Source: Bacillota bacterium (GTDB lineage Bacteria; Bacillota; Clostridia; Oscillospirales; Ruminococcaceae). Taken from it: a DNA stretch of 18,625 bases. Position 1 is the stretch's first letter. Each line of letters starts with the position of its first letter. A model generated the notes under the pieces. The model saw only the letters and a program-made list of their open reading frames with translations, was not told the origin of the DNA and did no database searches. The DNA lies in NCBI GenBank assembly GCA_023429685.1, contig JAEZDF010000103.1:1-18625 (forward strand), written 5' to 3'. Made by a program: the position numbers and the translations under genes. Below, piece by piece: positions 13,521 to 18,625 of this stretch.

Positions 13521-14675
13521 ATGTTTCAAGCTTTTATTCAAACAATTCAAGATATTTTATTGGCATCTGGGTTTGTAGCCATAACATGGCAAAGTGCGCT
13601 GATGTTGCTGGTTTCGTTTGTACTTATCTATCTTGCGATTGTGAAGCAATTCGAGCCATTGCTACTTCTACCCATCGCATTTGGTATGCTGCTGGCAAAC
13701 CTTCCCCTTGCCGGTCTTGACATCAAGACCGCAGAGGAGCTGGCAAACGGCGCCGCGCGTGGGCTGCTTGACTACCTGTATATGGGTATTAAGCTTGGCA
13801 TCTACCCGCCGCTCATCTTCCTTGGCATCGGCTGTATGACCGATTTTGGACCCCTGATTGCAAACCCCAAGAGCTTTTTGCTCGGTGCTGCCGCACAGCT
13901 AGGTATCTTTGTTACCTTCTTAGGCGCCATCGCATTGGACTTCACCCCTGCCGAGGCGGGCTCCATCGGCATTATCGGCGGCGCGGATGGTCCTACCGCC
14001 ATCTGGCTGACCTCTAAGCTTGCGCCTCATCTGCTCGGTTCTATTGCGGTTGCTGCGTATTCGTATATGGCGCTGGTACCCATTATCCAGCCGCCTATCA
14101 TGAGATTACTTACCACCAAAAAGGAGCGCGCCGTTGTAATGGAGCAGCTTCGCCCGGTTTCTAAGCTTGAAAAGGTGGTATTCCCCATACTCGTAACCGT
14201 TGTGGTTTCTTTGTTGCTGCCTGACGCGGCTCCGCTGGTGGGTATGCTGATGTTCGGCAACCTGCTTAAGGAGAGCGGCGTGGTTTCGCGTTTGGTGGAT
14301 ACTGCGCAGAATGCGATGATGAATATCATCACCATCTTCCTTGGTATTTCCGTGGGCGCTACCACAAAAGCGTCTACGTTCCTTTCCCCCGAAACCCTTA
14401 AGATTATTGTGCTCGGTTTGATTGCCTTCTGCATTGGCACAGCGGGCGGTGTGCTGCTCGGCAAGCTGATGTATGTCGTCACCAAGGGCAAGGTAAACCC
14501 CCTTATCGGTTCTGCCGGCGTTTCGGCGGTTCCCATGGCGGCCCGTGTTTCCCAAAAGGTGGGACAGGAGACAAGCCCCGCGAACTTCCTGCTCATGCAT
14601 GCAATGGGTCCCAATGTAGCAGGCGTTATTGGTTCGGCAGTTGCGGCGGGTGTACTGCTCAATGTGCTGAAATGA
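13521..14675 (+). CDS. oadB: Sodium ion-translocating decarboxylase, beta subunit
   Basis: The 384-residue polytopic membrane protein is the ion-moving subunit (OadB/MmdB/GcdB family) of biotin-dependent decarboxylases. It couples decarboxylation of carboxybiotin to export of about two Na+ ions. Visible family blocks are GIYPPLIFLGIGCMTDFGPL (about 93-112), GIIGGADGPTAIWLTSKLAP with the ion-pathway aspartate Asp156, and the C-terminal SAGVSAVPMAARVSQKVGQE, then HAMGPNVAGVIGSAVAAG (Asn365, Ser372). Hydrophobic stretches suggest about nine membrane segments. The length is normal for the family. GAAAGGA precedes the ATG at suitable spacing. It is second in the unit with oadG and ends at a strong terminator. 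The biotin carrier and carboxyltransferase subunits are not adjacent. The exact substrate is unknown. Confidence 0.94.
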   Translation: MFQAFIQTIQDILLASGFVAITWQSALMLLVSFVLIYLAIVKQFEPLLLLPIAFGMLLANLPLAGLDIKTAEELANGAARGLLDYLYMGIKLGIYPPLIFLGIGCMTDFGPLIANPKSFLLGAAAQLGIFVTFLGAIALDFTPAEAGSIGIIGGADGPTAIWLTSKLAPHLLGSIAVAAYSYMALVPIIQPPIMRLLTTKKERAVVMEQLRPVSKLEKVVFPILVTVVVSLLLPDAAPLVGMLMFGNLLKESGVVSRLVDTAQNAMMNIITIFLGISVGATTKASTFLSPETLKIIVLGLIAFCIGTAGGVLLGKLMYVVTKGKVNPLIGSAGVSAVPMAARVSQKVGQETSPANFLLMHAMGPNVAGVIGSAVAAGVLLNVLK

Positions 14676-14700
14676 TTTCCCTCTGAAAAACAAGAATATC

Positions 14701-14732
14701 GGGCGGCTGACGGCAACGTCGGTCGCCCTTTT
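14701..14732 (+). terminator. Rho-independent terminator after oadB
   Basis: A 12-bp stem with two G-T pairs, GGGCGGCTGACG (14701-14712) with CGTCGGTCGCCC (14717-14728), closed by a stable GCAA tetraloop and followed by TTTT. Confidence 0.9.
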
Positions 14733-14770
14733 CGCGTGAGGAAAAGATTATGGGAAACGCGGTGCAGATG

Positions 14771-14779
14771 TGTTACAAT
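14771..14779 (+). promoter_or_regulatory. Possible extended -10 promoter for addBA
   Basis: TGT directly precedes TACAAT (14774-14779), an extended -10 form. The -35 position (TGGGAA, 14751-14756) is poor. It lies between the oadB terminator and addB, where a promoter is expected. Confidence 0.4.
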
Positions 14780-14825
14780 AATACTAATTTGGCAAGGTGA
14801 ATGAACAAGAAAAGGGGGCGGCGTA

Positions 14826-17800
14826 ATGCTTAGGTTAGTTCTCGGGCGTTCGGGCAGCGGCAAAACACACCGCATCCGCGCGCTGATTTCACAGGCAGCA
14901 CAGCAGGGCTACGAAAAGATCTACCTGCTGGTGCCCGAGCAGTTTTCGTTTGAGAGCGAACGCGCGTTATACAACGAACTGGGCGCGGAGAAAAGCCTGA
15001 CCGTGGAGGTTTTAAGCTTTACCCGCCTTGCAAACCTCGTTTTTCGCGCATATGGCGGGCTAAGCAAGCATTATGTAGACGACTGCGCGCGCCGCATGCT
15101 TATGAGCATTGCGCTCGGCGAGCTACAGGATAGCCTTACCGTGTACAAACGCCACCACGCGGCACCCGCGTTTGTAAAGAACGTGCTCAGCGTCATTACC
15201 GAGTTTAAAAACGCTGCGGTCTCGCCTGACCTGCTGGCACAAGCGGGCAGAAGCGCGCAGAGCGAAGCACTTCGGGCAAAGACCGATGAGCTGGCTCTGA
15301 TATACGGCGCGTATGAAGCACTGCTTGCTCGTGGCTATGCCGACCCGCTTGATGACCTGCCCGCCGCAAATCGCCTGCTCGACCACAACAACCTGTTTGC
15401 GGGCGCCGCCTTTTTTGTGGATGAGTTCAAGGGCTTTACGGCGGTGGAGCTGCAAACGCTGTCTTATGTGATACGCGGCGCGCGGGACTGCACGGTCGCG
15501 CTGTGTGCCGACTCGCTGTCCGACAAAGAGCAGGGCATGGGGCTGTTTTCGCCGGTTATCTCGGTGGCAAACACGCTGGTGCGCATCGCAAAAGAGCAGG
15601 GGGTGGCAGTGGCATCCCCAGAGCGGATGGAGCAGCCTCGTCGCTTTGTAAGCAAGGCGCTGTGTGAGGTGGAACGCCTTCTGTTTGACTTTGCCCCCCA
15701 ACCCACAGTCTGCTCCGCCGACGGGGTGCGGGTTTTCAGCGCGCAGGGTCCTTACGAGGAGCTGGAGCTTGTCGGGGCGGAGATTGCCCGCCTGATACAG
15801 AGCAAACACCTGCGCTACCGCGACGTGGTGGTGATCGCGCGGGACATCACCTCATACCAGACGGCGCTCGAATCGGTTTTCCCGCGTTATGGCATCCCGT
15901 ACTTTTTTGACCTAACGCAAACCATTGAGCGCGCGCCGATTATCGCCTATGCCCTGCATGCGCTCGAGTGCGCTGCAAACAACCTGCACACCGACAGCCT
16001 GCTCGCCCTGCTAAAAACGGGGCTTGCGGGGTTAGAGCCCATCGATATCGCGAGCCTTGAGAACTATGCCTACGTGTGGGATATCCGAGGCATGGCGTGG
16101 CGCGGCGTGTTTACCCAGAACCCCCGCGGCTTTGCCGACGAACTGACCGATGCCGACAAGCGGCACCTTGCCCACCTGAACACGCTGCGCGAGCAGGTTA
16201 TCACACCCTTAGCGGCGCTTTCGGATGCCATCCGCGAGGCAAACGGCGGGCAGGTTGCACGCGCGCTGTATCGCTATCTACTCGACAGCGGCGCACACAA
16301 GGCCATCACCGAACAGATTGAACTGGCGCGTCAGCAGGGCAGGCACAACGACGCGCAGGAACAGGCGCGGGTATGGGATACCTTAATGAACATACTCGAC
16401 AGTTTTGATGCGGTTTTGGGCGCGCAGGGCATGACGGCGCGTCGGGCACTGGAGCTGTTGCGACTGGCGGCAAACGCGTATGATATGGGCAGCATCCCGC
16501 AGACGCTCGACCAGGTACTGGTCGGCAGCGCGGAGCGCATCCGCGCCGAGTCTCCCAAGGCGGTGTTTGTTATCGGCGCAGTCGAAGGGGTGTTTCCGCT
16601 TATGCCACAGGGCGGAGGACTGCTTAGCGACAGTGAGCGCGAGGCGCTGATTGAGCAGGGCTTGCAGCTATCGGGCACGCGGGAGCGGCGCGCGGTGGAG
16701 GAACGGTTTATCGCATACAAGGCGCTCACCTCGGGCAGCGAGCTGCTTACCGTAAGCTACCCACGGCAGGGGGTAAAGGGGGACGCATTGTACCCTTCGG
16801 TCATCGTGCGCAGGCTAACACAGCTTTTTGATTGCCTTAGGGTGCAGGACGCGGCAAGCCTTGGCGAGGAGGCGTACATCGTAAACGGCTCCACGGCGCT
16901 TTCTGCGGCGGCGCGCCATGCGGGAGAAGACACCCCCTTTGCCGCCGCTCTGCACGAGATAATCGGGGACAAAAAGCGAAGCGACGCGTTAACACAAGAC
17001 AAAACGCCGTTTGCGATAGCGGACGAAGGTGTTGCAAAAACGCTGTTTGGCGAGGAAGTGCTGCTTTCGCCCACGGGGCTTGAGACCTTTTACCGCTGCC
17101 GCTTTTCCTACTTTCTGCGCTACGGCATCCGCCTGAAAAAGCGCGAGAGGGCGAAGCTTTCGCCGCTGGAGGCAGGGTCGCTGATCCACTATGCCTTACA
17201 ACAGCTTCTTGCGCAGCACAGCGTCGCACAGTTAAACGACATGACCACCGCAGCGCGCCGAAAGCTGATTCACGCCCTGCTGACCGACTACCTAAACACC
17301 CACATGGGCGGTAAAGAGGACAAGCCCGCGCGGTTTAACTATCTGTTCGGACGTCTTGCCCTCACCGTGGAACGGCTGATTGGGCAGCTAATTGCGGAGC
17401 TTTTGCATAGCGAGTTTGTGCCCGACGCGTTTGAGCTACCGATTAAGAAGGGCGAAGAGGTGGAGCCGGTTGCACTGGTTACCCCCACGGGTGCCCGCGT
17501 GATGGTACAGGGGCAGGTTGACCGCGTGGATGTGATGACCAAGAACGGCAAGCGGTATATCCGCGTGGTGGACTACAAGTCGGGGGCGAAGACGTTTAAC
17601 CTGTCCGACGTATACTACGGGCTGAATATGCAGATGTTGCTTTACCTGTTTACCCTAAGCGCAAGCGGTCGGTACAAAGACAGCATCGCGGCAGGCGTGC
17701 TGTATATGCCGGCGCAAAACCCCGTAGCGGAGGTGCTGCGCGACACCGACGAGCGGGAGCTTAAGCAAAAGCAGACAGAGCAGCTGCGTATGAACGGTCT

Positions 17801-18179
17801 GCTAATCGACGACCCCGAGGTGCTGTTGGGTATGGAGAAGGAAGGCCGAGGCGTGTTTATCCCCGCAAAGGTGGTCGAAACCACCGCCGAGGACGGCACC
17901 AAGCAGTACGAGGTCGACAAACGCTCAAAAGTAGCAAGCCTTGAGAATATGGGCAGGCTGCATCGTCATATCAACCGTCTGGTGGAGGATATGGCAGGCG
18001 CGCTGCACGCGGGCGACATCGACGCGGTGCCGGTGCTGGGCACCGACTACACCCCGTGTAAGTATTGCGAGTTTTCGCATGTATGCGGTCACGAAGACGG
18101 GGATGCGGTCATAGAGATTGAGAACATCCCGAATGAAGCGCTGTTTGCGCGGATGGAGGTGGGGCAGAGTGGCACGTAA
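14826..18179 (+). CDS. addB: ATP-dependent helicase/nuclease subunit B
   Basis: The 1117-residue subunit of the AddAB helicase-nuclease processes double-strand breaks for RecA-dependent repair, as RecBCD does in enteric bacteria. The N-terminus has a Walker A motif GRSGSGKT (residues 7-14), which in AddB supports Chi-related regulation rather than main motor activity. The C-terminal RecB-type nuclease shows Asp899 and Asp902 in QVDRVD, and Asp916-Tyr-Lys918 in VVDYKSG. Four cysteines for the [4Fe-4S] staple are intact: Cys758, then Cys1078, Cys1081 and Cys1087 in CKYCEFSHVC. The 320-residue gap between the first two matches that of B. subtilis AddB. The ATG is preceded by a purine-rich AAAGGGGGCGGCG. 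It overlaps the addA start by 11 nt, implying coupled translation of the two subunits. Confidence 0.96.
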   Translation: MLRLVLGRSGSGKTHRIRALISQAAQQGYEKIYLLVPEQFSFESERALYNELGAEKSLTVEVLSFTRLANLVFRAYGGLSKHYVDDCARRMLMSIALGELQDSLTVYKRHHAAPAFVKNVLSVITEFKNAAVSPDLLAQAGRSAQSEALRAKTDELALIYGAYEALLARGYADPLDDLPAANRLLDHNNLFAGAAFFVDEFKGFTAVELQTLSYVIRGARDCTVALCADSLSDKEQGMGLFSPVISVANTLVRIAKEQGVAVASPERMEQPRRFVSKALCEVERLLFDFAPQPTVCSADGVRVFSAQGPYEELELVGAEIARLIQSKHLRYRDVVVIARDITSYQTALESVFPRYGIPYFFDLTQTIERAPIIAYALHALECAANNLHTDSLLALLKTGLAGLEPIDIASLENYAYVWDIRGMAWRGVFTQNPRGFADELTDADKRHLAHLNTLREQVITPLAALSDAIREANGGQVARALYRYLLDSGAHKAITEQIELARQQGRHNDAQEQARVWDTLMNILDSFDAVLGAQGMTARRALELLRLAANAYDMGSIPQTLDQVLVGSAERIRAESPKAVFVIGAVEGVFPLMPQGGGLLSDSEREALIEQGLQLSGTRERRAVEERFIAYKALTSGSELLTVSYPRQGVKGDALYPSVIVRRLTQLFDCLRVQDAASLGEEAYIVNGSTALSAAARHAGEDTPFAAALHEIIGDKKRSDALTQDKTPFAIADEGVAKTLFGEEVLLSPTGLETFYRCRFSYFLRYGIRLKKRERAKLSPLEAGSLIHYALQQLLAQHSVAQLNDMTTAARRKLIHALLTDYLNTHMGGKEDKPARFNYLFGRLALTVERLIGQLIAELLHSEFVPDAFELPIKKGEEVEPVALVTPTGARVMVQGQVDRVDVMTKNGKRYIRVVDYKSGAKTFNLSDVYYGLNMQMLLYLFTLSASGRYKDSIAAGVLYMPAQNPVAEVLRDTDERELKQKQTEQLRMNGLLIDDPEVLLGMEKEGRGVFIPAKVVETTAEDGTKQYEVDKRSKVASLENMGRLHRHINRLVEDMAGALHAGDIDAVPVLGTDYTPCKYCEFSHVCGHEDGDAVIEIENIPNEALFARMEVGQSGT

Positions 18180-18625
18180 CTGGACGCCGGAGCAACAAAG
18201 CGCAATCACCGCGCGGGGCGGCAGCCTGCTGGTTTCGGCGGCAGCGGGCAGCGGCAAGACGGCGGTGCTCGTCGAGCGCGTGATACGGCGCATCGAAGAC
18301 CCGAACAGCCCTGTGCGCGCCGACCGACTGGTGGTCGCCACCTTCTCAAACGCGGCGGCGGCAGAGATCCGCGAGCGGGTGGAGGCTGCACTCGAAGAAC
18401 GGCTTGCAGAGCGCCCCGACGATCTTGGGCTGCGTCGCCAGCAGATGCTGCTTGCCAAGGCGCACATCGGCACGATTCACGCGTTTTGCCTGGATTTAAT
18501 TCGCGCAAACTTTCACGCGCTCTCGGTTCCCTGCGATTCTTCCATCGGGGACGAAAACGAGCTTGCTCAGATGAGATTTGACGCGTGCGACGAGATTATA
18601 GAGGAGGCGTACGCCGCGGGCGATG
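18169..18625 (+). CDS. addA: ATP-dependent helicase/nuclease subunit A (partial, 5' end)
   Basis: The first 152 codons of addA run off the right edge. It is the UvrD-type 3'-5' helicase and nuclease subunit that pairs with AddB. The frame begins at GTG 18169, preceded by GGAGGTGGGG (18155-18164) inside the end of addB. Visible motifs are the Q-motif region WTPEQQSAI (residues 5-13), the Walker A site SAAAGSGKT (motif I), motif Ia in VVATFSNAAAAEIRERV (Ser where many relatives have Thr), and motif Ib in GTIHAFCLDLIRANF. All are in place for an active superfamily 1 helicase. The remaining motifs and the C-terminal nuclease lie outside the window. Confidence 0.95.
   Translation, partial: MARNWTPEQQSAITARGGSLLVSAAAGSGKTAVLVERVIRRIEDPNSPVRADRLVVATFSNAAAAEIRERVEAALEERLAERPDDLGLRRQQMLLAKAHIGTIHAFCLDLIRANFHALSVPCDSSIGDENELAQMRFDACDEIIEEAYAAGD

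Noticed and set aside
14750..14800. 16-codon ORF with a fair ribosome site before addB, considered as a leader peptide
   Set aside because: It overlaps the probable addB promoter, so it would not lie on the addB transcript; no amino-acid bias or attenuator structure.
14027..14875. 282-codon minus-strand frame over oadB and its terminator
   Set aside because: It runs through oadB codons and a strong terminator; the product has no family features.

Overview
The window is a chromosomal segment of a moderately GC-rich Clostridia-type Firmicute. An Oscillospiraceae/Ruminococcaceae-like lineage is my best guess, from the dgt-dnaG-rpoD order, AddAB-type recombination genes, sodium-pump decarboxylase subunits and strong AGGAGG-type ribosome sites. 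Most of it is ordinary housekeeping DNA on the + strand with coding density near 90%. I saw no rRNA, tRNA, CRISPR array, transposase or cluster of phage structural genes.

Left part (1-4214): a minus-strand P-type ATPase gene runs off the left edge and lacks two hallmark glutamates of the family. Divergent from it is a phosphohexomutase (pgcA) behind a strong promoter and a roughly 200-nt structured leader. Next come rpmE (ribosomal protein L31, four-cysteine form, also behind a structured leader), a strong terminator, and yigZ (IMPACT family).

Central part (4350-10437): dgt, dnaG and rpoD form the information-processing cluster (HD-domain triphosphohydrolase, primase, primary sigma factor). 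An Rrf2-type regulator with a cysteine set follows behind a perfect-consensus promoter. A CDF metal exporter with a manganese-type metal site and an apparently duplicated C-terminal domain ends at a strong terminator.

Accessory island (about 10438-11740): composition drops sharply to AT-rich DNA carrying one gene. Its 333-residue product looks like a tyrosine recombinase fold with every catalytic position replaced. This resembles the integrase-derived repressors of the SPbeta MrpR/YopR type rather than an active integrase. Its promoter lies between the arms of a 9-bp inverted repeat. A bidirectional terminator separates it from a convergent AraC-type regulator, which seems to start translation at an AUA codon placed correctly behind a perfect Shine-Dalgarno. 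The araC promoter contains an 8-bp inverted repeat that looks like an operator.

Right part (12928-18625): oadG and oadB, the small membrane subunit and the sodium-translocating subunit of a decarboxylase pump, sit without an alpha or biotin-carrier gene. After a GCAA-loop terminator come addB (complete) and the first 152 codons of addA, overlapping by 11 bases as a helicase-nuclease operon.

The most unusual items are the catalytically dead recombinase-like orphan with its putative operator, the P-type ATPase lacking its key glutamates, and the AUA-start AraC gene.
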